A stretch of DNA of 64,000 bases, taken from contig NZ_NBBI01000003.1 in NCBI RefSeq assembly GCF_002197685.1, positions 62,001-126,000 on the forward strand, given 5' to 3'. Made by a program: the position numbers and the translations under genes. Shown here piece by piece: positions 46,545-53,641 of the stretch (positions are counted from its first letter, which is position 1; each line of letters starts with the position of its first letter). The notes beneath the pieces were generated by a model, which was not told where the DNA came from, made no database searches, and was given only the letters and a program-made list of their open reading frames with translations. Source of the stretch: Sphingomonas dokdonensis. GTDB taxonomy: Bacteria; Pseudomonadota; Alphaproteobacteria; Sphingomonadales; Sphingomonadaceae.

Positions 46545-47783
46545 CTAGCCGATCCGCCACGGCGGAAAGCGGCGGTTCTCCCCGGCAACGTAGAGGCACA
46601 GCTGGTTGCCCGCCGGGTCCGCCAGCCGCGCCTCGCGCCACCCCCAGGGCTGGTCCTGCGCCTCACCCACCTGAATACCGTGTTCCCGCGCCGCCGAGAC
46701 TGCCGCGTCGAGATCGGCGACCTCAAGAAAGATCACCGGCCGGCCGCCAATCTCATCCGCCGCCTCGACCGACAGCGTCGTCCCGCCGGCGCTTTCGAAC
46801 CGCGCATAGCGACCGCCGCTTTCCACGATCATGGAGAGGCCAAGCGCCCGGTAAAAGGCGACACTCGCCGCATGATCCCGCGCCGGCAGCGTCACCTGAT
46901 TGGGCGTCGCGCCGCCCAGATCGCAGTCCAGCCGCACGCGATGGTGCCCCATCGGGCCATGCCCCGCGCCCAGTCCCGGCGCCTCGCGCAGCGCCACCCG
47001 CACGAAGCGCCGCGCGCGGGCGATCGCCGCCGCCAGCGGCAACCCACGCCCCAGCCCCTCCGCCACCGCGCTCGCCACCGTGCAGCCGGTGCCATGCGTG
47101 TGCTGCGTCTCGATGCGCGGGTCCGCCCATGCGGTATCGTTGCCGTCCGGCAGGATAAGCGTGTCCGCGACCTGATCGCTGCCGGCTGCGTCGTCATCAT
47201 CCGCTGCCAGATGCCCACCCTTTGCCAGCACCGCCGCACCCGTATCGCGCGCCAGGTCCCGACCCGCCGCCAAAGCCTCATGCTGCGTACCAACGGCTCG
47301 CCCGGTCAGCGCGGCCAGTTCGGGCGCATTCGGCGTGATCAGCGTCGCCACCCGCATCAGCCGCCCGAACGCCGCAATCGTCGCCGGATCGGCCAGCACC
47401 GATCCCGAGGTGGCGATCATCACGGGATCGAACACGATCGGCATCCCCGCGCGGCCGAGCGGCTCCAGCACGTCAGCCACCGCATCGGCCGTGTCCGCCG
47501 ATCCGATCATGCCGATCTTCACCGCATCGACACCGAGGTCGTCGAGGCAGGAGCGCATCTGCGCCACCACCATCTCGGCCGGCACCGGATGCACCGCCTG
47601 CACGCCCAGCGTATTCTGCGCCGTCAGCGCGGTAACCGCCGTCATGGCATGGCCGCCCAGCATCGTGACGGTGCGGATATCGGCCTGGATGCCCGCCCCG
47701 CCGCCCGAATCGGAGCCGGCAACGATCAGGATGCGGCTGGTGCGCGCGGCGTTTGCGGCTGTGGAGGTCAGAGGGTCAGGCAC
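46545..47783 (-). CDS. thiD: ThiD-VOC fusion: hydroxymethylpyrimidine (phosphate) kinase with a C-terminal glyoxalase-fold domain
   Basis: A 412-residue protein made of two parts in one frame. Residues about 17-280 are a ThiD kinase, which phosphorylates HMP and HMP-P for thiamine synthesis: VAGSDSGGGAGIQADI, VKIGMIGSADTADAV, VFDPVMIATSGS, and the end block HTHGTGCTVASAVAEGLGRG. From about 294 to the end (119 residues) a VOC/glyoxalase-fold domain follows: NQVTLPARDHAASVAFYRAL, then ESGGRYARFESAGGTTLSVE and GWREARLADPAGNQLCLYV. No stop lies between the two. An in-frame ATG at 46952 could allow separate translation of the VOC part. GTG 47783 is the best start I see. Confidence 0.85.
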   Translation of the reverse strand: MPDPLTSTAANAARTSRILIVAGSDSGGGAGIQADIRTVTMLGGHAMTAVTALTAQNTLGVQAVHPVPAEMVVAQMRSCLDDLGVDAVKIGMIGSADTADAVADVLEPLGRAGMPIVFDPVMIATSGSVLADPATIAAFGRLMRVATLITPNAPELAALTGRAVGTQHEALAAGRDLARDTGAAVLAKGGHLAADDDDAAGSDQVADTLILPDGNDTAWADPRIETQHTHGTGCTVASAVAEGLGRGLPLAAAIARARRFVRVALREAPGLGAGHGPMGHHRVRLDCDLGGATPNQVTLPARDHAASVAFYRALGLSMIVESGGRYARFESAGGTTLSVEAADEIGGRPVIFLEVADLDAAVSAAREHGIQVGEAQDQPWGWREARLADPAGNQLCLYVAGENRRFPPWRIG

Positions 47784-47827
47784 ACCCGCGGCATGCCCGT
47801 CCCCGCCGCCGCCCGCAAGCGCGCGGC

Positions 47828-48052
47828 TCAGCCGCGAAAGTAGCGCGTGGTCGAGGCCGGGTTCTTCGCCAGCGCCGCGCCGACCCGTGCGGGCCGATCG
47901 AGCAACTCGCCGCCGCAATTGGGGCAGCGCTCGTCCATCGCATCGGCGCAATCGGCGCAAAAGGTGCACTCGAACGAGCAGATGAACGCGCCGCCCTCGT
48001 CGGCCGGCAGGTCGGTGCCGCAGCGTTCGCAATCGGGGCGCATCTCAAGCAT
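47828..48052 (-). CDS. DUF1272 family zinc-ribbon-like protein
   Basis: A 74-residue protein of the DUF1272 family. The start MLEMRPDCERCGTDLPADEG and the cysteine array C-x2-C, CSFECTFCADCAD and CPNCGGEL suggest two zinc-binding sites. The function is unknown. It lies 44 bp upstream of thiD, and a longer frame of the thiD phase reads through it antiphase. It is likely co-transcribed with the thioesterase gene, 10 bp upstream. Confidence 0.88.
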   Translation of the reverse strand: MLEMRPDCERCGTDLPADEGGAFICSFECTFCADCADAMDERCPNCGGELLDRPARVGAALAKNPASTTRYFRG

Positions 48053-48062
48053 GGCGGCGCCC

Positions 48063-48524
48063 TTACGCCACGCGATCGGGCTGCGCCACCATCAGCGCCT
48101 CCAGGAACGCGCGCACGTCGCCCTCGATCGGCACGGGGCGGCCGGTCGGCAGGTGGACGTTGACGCTCACCAGCTCGATTACGTTGCACAATTCGCCCTG
48201 CTGGTTGGCGATCTCGAAGCGTTTGGTGAGGCTCGAGCCACCGATCCGCTCGATCCGCACCGAACACTCCACCATATCGCCCAGCATCAGCGGCTTCAGG
48301 TAATCGACATTGGCGCGGCGGACGTGAAACTCCATCTCGCGCCACGTATCGCCCAGCGCGTCGGCAATGCCCGTCCATTCCCAGAACTCGGTCACCGCGA
48401 CATCGGCATATTCCAGATAGCGCGAGTTGAAGACGACGCGCTGGCCGTCGATCTCCGCATAACGGACCTTGAACGCGGTGGAAAAGGCAAAGCCGGGGCG
48501 GGGCATCATATTGTGGTCCTGCAT
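48063..48524 (-). CDS. Acyl-CoA thioesterase (4HBT hotdog fold)
   Basis: A 153-residue single-domain hotdog protein. The active-site segment YAEIDGQRVVFNSRYLEYAD carries the Asp and the Asn/His-position residues of the 4-hydroxybenzoyl-CoA thioesterase family. FHVRRANVDYLKPLMLGD continues the fold. It hydrolyses some acyl-CoA, but the chain is not specified. ATG 48524 is followed by MQDHNMMPRPG. It shares a leftward unit with the DUF1272 and thiD genes. Confidence 0.87.
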   Translation of the reverse strand: MQDHNMMPRPGFAFSTAFKVRYAEIDGQRVVFNSRYLEYADVAVTEFWEWTGIADALGDTWREMEFHVRRANVDYLKPLMLGDMVECSVRIERIGGSSLTKRFEIANQQGELCNVIELVSVNVHLPTGRPVPIEGDVRAFLEALMVAQPDRVA

Positions 48525-48539
48525 CGTGGGGCCACGCCC

Positions 48540-49319
48540 CTAGAGGATCAGCTTGATCCCCACCACCGCCAGCGTCGCCGCGAGGATCGGCGTCAGCACG
48601 CGGTCGGTCACGCGGGAGGCGATGAGACTGCCGATGACGATGCCCGGCACCGATCCCGCCAGCAGCGACAAGAGCAGCATGCCATCCACCGATCCCAGCC
48701 ACCAATGTCCGATGCCGGCGATCAGCGTCAGCGGCACGGCATGCGCGATGTCCGATCCCACCAGACGACTGACCGGAGCACTGGGGTACAAGAGCAGCAG
48801 CGCCGTCATGCCCAGCGCGCCGGCGCCGACCGATGTCAGCGACACCAGCACGCCCAGCATCACGCCCAGCGCCACCGTCAGCAGCCGAAGCGTGCCGGGC
48901 GACATGCGGCTGAACGCCGGGCCGATCGCCGCCACGATCCGCGCGCGAAAGAAGGTCGCCAGCGCGGTCGCGACCAGCGCGAGTCCCAGCACCATCGCGA
49001 TGGTAGCGCCGCTATCCTTGCCACGCTCCACGCTCTGGCTGAGCAGCAGCAGCGTCAGCGCCGCCGCGGGCAGGCTACCGGCCGCCAGCCGCCGCACGAT
49101 CTGCCAGTCCACCGTGCCGCGCAGGCCATGCACCGCGCTACCCACCGTCTTGGTGGCGGAGGCATAGATCAGGTCGGTGCCGACCGCCGTCGCCGGATGG
49201 AAGCCGAACGCCAGCACCAGCAGCGGCGTCATCAGCGATCCGCCGCCCACCCCCGTCAGTCCCACGAGCATGCCCACCAGCAACCCGGCAAGCGAATACA
49301 GCGGGTTATAGGCGATCAT
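48540..49319 (-). CDS. TSUP (TauE/SafE) family sulfite exporter-like permease
   Basis: A 259-residue membrane protein with about eight hydrophobic segments. The repeated TSUP signature is seen as GLLVGMLVGLTGVGGGSLMT near the N-terminus and LGVLVSLTSVGAGALGMT in the second half. Members export sulfite or other organic sulfonates, or import short-chain anions. No sulfur gene is next to it. It lies 33 bp downstream of the aminotransferase gene on the same strand. Confidence 0.88.
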   Translation of the reverse strand: MIAYNPLYSLAGLLVGMLVGLTGVGGGSLMTPLLVLAFGFHPATAVGTDLIYASATKTVGSAVHGLRGTVDWQIVRRLAAGSLPAAALTLLLLSQSVERGKDSGATIAMVLGLALVATALATFFRARIVAAIGPAFSRMSPGTLRLLTVALGVMLGVLVSLTSVGAGALGMTALLLLYPSAPVSRLVGSDIAHAVPLTLIAGIGHWWLGSVDGMLLLSLLAGSVPGIVIGSLIASRVTDRVLTPILAATLAVVGIKLIL

Positions 49320-49352
49320 GGATGTTCCCCGCCCGGCGGCGCGCGCCCTGGC

Positions 49353-50561
49353 TCAACCGGCGTTCCGCGCGGGCACGTTGACCCCCATGCTGGCGAGATA
49401 TTTCTTCACGTTGCGCGCCGCCTGGCGCAGCCGCTGTTCGTTCTCGACCATGGCGATGCGCACGAAGCCCTCGCCGTTCTCGCCGTAGCCGACGCCCGGC
49501 GCCACCGCGACCTTGGCGTGGGTGAGCAATTGCTTGGAAAATTCCAGACTGCCGAGATGCGCCAGCGCGGGCGGCAGCGGCGCCCAGGCGAACATGCTCG
49601 CCTTCGGGCTGGGGATCTCCCAGCCGGCGCGCGCGAAGCTTTCCACCATCACGTCGCGACGCTTGTGATAGAGCTTGCGGTTCTGCTCCACGATGTCCTG
49701 CGGGCCGTTGAGCGCGGCGCAGGCGGCCGCCTGGATCGGGGTAAAGGCGCCGTAATCGAGGTACGACTTCACCCGCGTCATGGCGGCGATCAGCGTCTTG
49801 TTGCCGACCGCGAAGCCGATCCGCCAGCCCGCCATCGAATAGGTCTTCGACAGCGAGGTGAATTCGATCGCCACGTCCTTGGCGCCCTTCACCTGCATGA
49901 TCGAGGGCGTCGGATTGCCGTCGTAATACAGCTCCGAATAGGCAAGGTCGGAGATGATCCACACCTTGTTCTCGCGCGCCCAGGCGACCAGCCGCTCGTA
50001 GAAAGCAAGGTCCACCGCCTCCGCCGTCGGATTGGACGGATAGTTGACGACGAGGATGCTCGGCCGCGGCACGGTGAACGCCATCGCGCGCTCAAGGCTC
50101 TCGAAATAGCGTTCGTCGGGCGTCGTCGGCACCGCGCGGATCGTCGCGCCGGCGATGATGAAGCCGAATGTGTGGATCGGATAGCTGGGGTTGGGCGCCA
50201 GGATCACGTCACCCGGCGCGGTGATCGCGGTGGCGAGGCTGGCCAGCCCCTCCTTCGACCCCATCGTCACGACGACTTCCGTTTCGGGATCGACGTCGAC
50301 GCCGAAGCGGCGGCCATAATAATTCGCCTGCGCGCGGCGCAGGCCGGGGATGCCCTTCGACGCGGAATAGCCGTGCGCGTCGGGCTTCTGTGCCACCTCG
50401 ACCAGCTTCGCGATGACGTGCGGCGGGGGCGGCAGATCGGGATTGCCCATGCCCAGGTCGATGATGTCCTCGCCGCCCGCACGCGCCGCCGCCCGCATCG
50501 CGTTGACTTCGGCGATGACGTAAGGGGGCAGGCGCTTCATGCGGTAGAATTCGTCGGACAT
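49353..50561 (-). CDS. Class I/II PLP-dependent aminotransferase (AlaC/LL-DAP type)
   Basis: A 402-residue fold-type I aminotransferase. The PLP lysine is in SLSKTYSMAGWRIGF, with NYPSNPTAE and WIISDLAYSELYYDG as cofactor contacts and APNPSYPIHTFGF as the substrate-side block. It is close to glutamate-pyruvate transaminase AlaC and to LL-diaminopimelate aminotransferases; AlaC-like activity is more likely in this group. ATG 50561 follows GAGG. The gene is divergent from phaC. Confidence 0.88.
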   Translation of the reverse strand: MSDEFYRMKRLPPYVIAEVNAMRAAARAGGEDIIDLGMGNPDLPPPPHVIAKLVEVAQKPDAHGYSASKGIPGLRRAQANYYGRRFGVDVDPETEVVVTMGSKEGLASLATAITAPGDVILAPNPSYPIHTFGFIIAGATIRAVPTTPDERYFESLERAMAFTVPRPSILVVNYPSNPTAEAVDLAFYERLVAWARENKVWIISDLAYSELYYDGNPTPSIMQVKGAKDVAIEFTSLSKTYSMAGWRIGFAVGNKTLIAAMTRVKSYLDYGAFTPIQAAACAALNGPQDIVEQNRKLYHKRRDVMVESFARAGWEIPSPKASMFAWAPLPPALAHLGSLEFSKQLLTHAKVAVAPGVGYGENGEGFVRIAMVENEQRLRQAARNVKKYLASMGVNVPARNAG

Positions 50562-50730
50562 GGCATCCTCGGGTGAATGACGAGGGCACGGCATAGACCC
50601 TGCGCGGCGGGAGCGGAAGCGGGCGGGACGATGGCGCGTCGATAGCTCGGCTTTGCACGCGCCCATCCTGTCATGCCGGTTGGTGGTTTGGCGCAAGCAC
50701 CGCTATGCTCGACCTTGGAGAGAGTAGAGC

Positions 50731-52449
50731 ATGACCGACCAGAGCCAGCCACCCCATCCTCAAGCCACGCCGCCAAGCCTGGCCGACCTGCAGCATTGGA
50801 CGTGGGTGATCGGCCGCGCGCAGCAGATGATGCTGGAACAGGGCATCGCCGCAATGGATGCGGTGCCGGACAATCCGGCGGTCGCGCCGGTGCGCGATTT
50901 CTGGGCGCAGGGGCTGGCGATGTGGCAGCAGTTTCTGACCCCCGCCGCCGACGCCGCTCCCGCTTCGGCAAACGCCAAACCGAAGGACAAGAGGTTCGCC
51001 GCCGCGGCATGGGCGGAAAACCCGCTGTTCGCCTGGATCCGCCAGTCCTACGAAACGATGGCGGAGCAGATGCTGCGCGGCGTCGACCAGATCGAGGGGC
51101 TGGACGACAAGCAGCGCGCGCAATTGCGCTTCGCCACCCGCGGCTTCGTGGACGCGATGAGCCCGACCAACTTCCCCCTCACCAACCCCGAGGTGATCGA
51201 AAAGACGCTGGAGACGCGCGGCGAGAATCTGCTGAAGGGCATGCAGCACATGCTCGCCGACATCGGGCGCGGACAGCTGACGCACACCCCTGCCGACGCC
51301 TTCGAGATCGGGCGCAACCTGGCGACCACGCCGGGCAAGGTGATTCACCGCACGCCCTTGTACGAGCTGATCCACTACACCCCGACGACCGCGGAGGTGC
51401 TCGCCACCCCGCTCATCATCTTTCCGCCGTGGATCAACCGCTTCTACATCCTCGACCTGACACCCGAGAAGAGCTTCATCCGCTGGTGCCTGGAACAGGG
51501 GATCAGCGTATTCGTGGTCTCCTGGAAATCGGCCGACGCGAGCATGAAGGACATCGCCTGGGACGATTACGTCGCGGCGCAGATCGATGCGGTGGCGGTG
51601 GTGCGCGCGCTGCTCGACGTGCCCTCGGTACATACGATCGGCTATTGCGTGGCGGGCACCACCCTGGCCGCGACGCTGGCGCTGCTCGCCGCCACGGGGG
51701 AGGCCGACGCGATCGCCAGCGCGACCTTCTTCACCGCGCAGGTCGATTTCGCGCGCGCGGGCGACCTCACGCACTTCATCAGCGAGGAGCAGCTCCAGTT
51801 CCTCGCCACCCTGTCGCCCGACGGCTATCTCGACGGGCGCTACATGGCGGCGACGTTCAACCTGCTGCGCGGGCGCGACCTGATCTGGAATTACGTCACC
51901 AACAATTACCTGCTCGGGCGTGATTATGCGCCGTTCGACCTGCTGCATTGGAATGGTGACACCACCAACCTGCCCGCGACGTGGCACCGCAGCTATCTGA
52001 CCGACCTGTATCGCGACAATCGCCTGGTCACGCCCGGCGCGCTGTCGATCAACGGCACCCCGCTCGACCTGACCGCGGTAAAGACCCCCACCTTCGTCCA
52101 GGCGGGGCGCGAAGACCACATCGCCCCGGCCGACAGCGTGTGGGAGATCACCCGCCACTTCCAGGGGCCGATACGCTTCGTGTTGGCCGGGTCGGGGCAT
52201 ATCGCCGGCGTGGTGAACCCGCCGGCGGCGGGCAAATACCAATATTGGACCAACGACGCGCCAGCCGACACGCTCGACGCATTCGTCGCCGGCGCCACGG
52301 AGACCAAGGGGAGCTGGTGGCCCTATTGGCTCGGCTGGCTGCGCGATCACGGCGCCGAGACGGTGCCGGTTGAGGGCGCGCGGGTGCCCGGCGGCGGATC
52401 GCTGCCGGCGATCGAGGATGCACCGGGCCGCTACGTGCGCGAGCGATGA
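50731..52449 (+). CDS. phaC: Class I poly(3-hydroxyalkanoate) synthase
   Basis: A 572-residue PHA synthase that polymerises (R)-3-hydroxyacyl-CoA. The lipase-like box has the catalytic Cys306 in IGYCVAGTTLA, the Asp in AGREDHIAPADSV and the His in GSGHIAGVVNPP, in the usual order. WKSADASMKDIAWDDYV is the second conserved block. The N-terminal domain (about 1-200) matches class I enzymes, and no phaE/phaR subunit gene is present. A phasin gene follows 96 bp downstream, after a set of TGC-N3/4-GCA sites. Confidence 0.94.
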   Translation: MTDQSQPPHPQATPPSLADLQHWTWVIGRAQQMMLEQGIAAMDAVPDNPAVAPVRDFWAQGLAMWQQFLTPAADAAPASANAKPKDKRFAAAAWAENPLFAWIRQSYETMAEQMLRGVDQIEGLDDKQRAQLRFATRGFVDAMSPTNFPLTNPEVIEKTLETRGENLLKGMQHMLADIGRGQLTHTPADAFEIGRNLATTPGKVIHRTPLYELIHYTPTTAEVLATPLIIFPPWINRFYILDLTPEKSFIRWCLEQGISVFVVSWKSADASMKDIAWDDYVAAQIDAVAVVRALLDVPSVHTIGYCVAGTTLAATLALLAATGEADAIASATFFTAQVDFARAGDLTHFISEEQLQFLATLSPDGYLDGRYMAATFNLLRGRDLIWNYVTNNYLLGRDYAPFDLLHWNGDTTNLPATWHRSYLTDLYRDNRLVTPGALSINGTPLDLTAVKTPTFVQAGREDHIAPADSVWEITRHFQGPIRFVLAGSGHIAGVVNPPAAGKYQYWTNDAPADTLDAFVAGATETKGSWWPYWLGWLRDHGAETVPVEGARVPGGGSLPAIEDAPGRYVRER

Positions 52450-52471
52450 AGTAACAACTGCGACGATTTGT

Positions 52472-52527
52472 TGCGCTGCACAAAAGTGGCTTGCGAATGC
52501 AGGTTAGACTCTCTATTTTGCAACGCA
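52472..52527 (+). promoter_or_regulatory. Candidate PhaR-type operator sites before the phasin gene
   Basis: Three near-identical sites, TGCGCTGCA (52472-52480), TGCGAATGCA (52492-52501) and TGCAACGCA (52519-52527), follow TGC-N3/4-GCA. They resemble the GC-box with CTGC/GCAG arms reported for alphaproteobacterial PhaR. The first is also inside TTGTTGCGCTGCACAA. Confidence 0.45.
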
Positions 52528-52545
52528 GCATAGGGAGACGTGCGT

Positions 52546-53199
52546 ATGTCCGTTACATCGGAACCGACGACGAGCCTTGCCGCGATCGCCGACGAACTGG
52601 CGGGTGCGGACGGGCCCAGCCCCGTGCCGCCGGTGCTGAAGGCGCCGGCTCGCAAGAACAAACCGGCACCCACGGCCAAGGCGGCCACGATCGTATCGCA
52701 AGAGTCCGCCACCGTTGAACCTGCCGCCGAACCGGCGGACCGCAGCGCGAAGGAAACCAGCATGGACGAGACGATCCAGTCGACCACCACCACGACCAAG
52801 ACGATGTTCGCCGAGGCGAGCGAGCGCGCCAAGGCGCAGATGGAAAAGAGCGCCAAGGCGTTTGAGGACATGAACGCTTTCGGCAAGGGCAACGTCGAGG
52901 CGATCGTCGAATCGTCGAAGATCGCGGCGCGCGGCTTCGAGCAGATGGGCCAGGATGCGGCGAGCTACATGAAGAGCTCGTATGAGAGCGCGACCGGCAT
53001 GTTCCGCTCGATGGCGGCGATCAAGTCGCCGACCGAGCTGTTCCAGCTGCAGAGCGACTTCGCGCGCTCCTCGTTCGACGCCTTCGTGGCGCAGAGCTCG
53101 CGCTCGACCGAGTCCGCGCTGAAGCTCGCCGGCGAGATCGCGCAGCCGATCTCGAACCGTGTCGCCATCGCGGTAGAGAAGGTAAAGGTCGCCGCCTAA
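52546..53199 (+). CDS. Phasin family protein (PHA granule-associated)
   Basis: A 217-residue phasin that coats PHA granules. The C-terminal 145 residues are amphipathic helices typical of the Phasin_2 family (MFAEASERAKAQMEKSAKAF, then IVESSKIAARGFEQMGQDAA). The first 70 or so residues are a disordered Lys/Ala/Pro/Thr-rich extension with patches such as APARKNKPAPTAKA. AGGGA precedes ATG 52546. A second start at ATG 52762 (MDETIQSTTTTTKTMF) has AAGGA 7 nt upstream, so a short form may also be made. It is likely controlled by the sites just upstream. Confidence 0.9.
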   Translation: MSVTSEPTTSLAAIADELAGADGPSPVPPVLKAPARKNKPAPTAKAATIVSQESATVEPAAEPADRSAKETSMDETIQSTTTTTKTMFAEASERAKAQMEKSAKAFEDMNAFGKGNVEAIVESSKIAARGFEQMGQDAASYMKSSYESATGMFRSMAAIKSPTELFQLQSDFARSSFDAFVAQSSRSTESALKLAGEIAQPISNRVAIAVEKVKVAA

Positions 53200-53222
53200 G
53201 CGCCCTTTCCTTTCGGGTATTT

Positions 53223-53306
53223 CGTCACCCCGGACCTGATCGGGCTCCCGCTTTCCGCCGCGACGGTGGAGAGATAGCGGGATCCCGGCTCAGGCCCGGG
53301 GTGACG
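53223..53306. repeat. Inverted pair of REP-like elements
   Basis: CGTCACCCCGGACCTGATCG (from 53223) faces GGATCCCGGCTCAGGCCCGG (from 53280, ending GTGACG at 53306). It belongs to the same family as the other pairs but is more degenerate. Confidence 0.7.
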
Positions 53307-53335
53307 TGCGTTTGGGACCCAGCCATATCCACATT

Positions 53336-53406
53336 CCGTTCGCCCTGAGTGTGTCGCGAGCGCTGGCGCCTGCGGGCCCGTGCCTCGACAAGCTCAGCAC
53401 CAACGG
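53336..53406. repeat. CTGAG/CTCAG repeat family, copy 1
   Basis: CCGTTCGCCCTGAG at the left and CTCGACAAGCTCAGCACCAA at the right end form an inverted repeat around about 40 bp. It is a second palindromic family, distinct from the GTCATCCC type. Confidence 0.65.
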
Positions 53407-53451
53407 TGGGCACGCTTGCGTGACCGGAGCAGGACCGCGCCTCGCCCTCTC

Positions 53452-53533
53452 CCGTTCACCCTGAGCCTGTCGAAGGGCGTGTCACGAGCACTAGCGTTTG
53501 AGGCACGTGTCTCGACAAGCTCAGCACGAACGG
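53452..53533. repeat. CTGAG/CTCAG repeat family, copy 2
   Basis: CCGTTCACCCTGAGCCTGTC at the left and CTCGACAAGCTCAGCACGAA at the right are nearly inverted to each other. This copy lies 45 bp from copy 1 in direct order. The 53200-53641 gap holds repeats and a terminator only. Confidence 0.7.
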
Positions 53534-53582
53534 CGTGCGAGACGCTCAAATCGCCACCCTCCCCGTTCGCCCCCACACACAG

Positions 53583-53617
53583 CAAAAAGGGCCCCGGCAT
53601 CGCTGCCGGGGCCCTTT
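53583..53617 (-). terminator. Rho-independent terminator of pnp
   Basis: GGGCCCCGGCA (53589-53599) and TGCCGGGGCCC (53604-53614) form an 11-bp perfect stem with a TCGC loop. On the minus strand it is followed by TTTTT, 25 bp after the pnp stop. The plus strand has TTTT as well, so it may also stop read-through from the phasin side. Confidence 0.88.
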
Positions 53618-53641
53618 TCATGTCACCCGAAGGCGAGCCGC

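Noticed and set aside
47784..47827. TPP riboswitch before thiD
   Set aside because: The gap to the DUF1272 gene is 44 bp, too short for a TPP aptamer, and the conserved CUGAGA element is absent.
47847..50576. A 909-codon plus-strand frame opposite the DUF1272, thioesterase, TSUP and aminotransferase genes
   Set aside because: It spans four separate minus-strand genes with good family matches; its translation is low-complexity Arg/His/Gln-rich.
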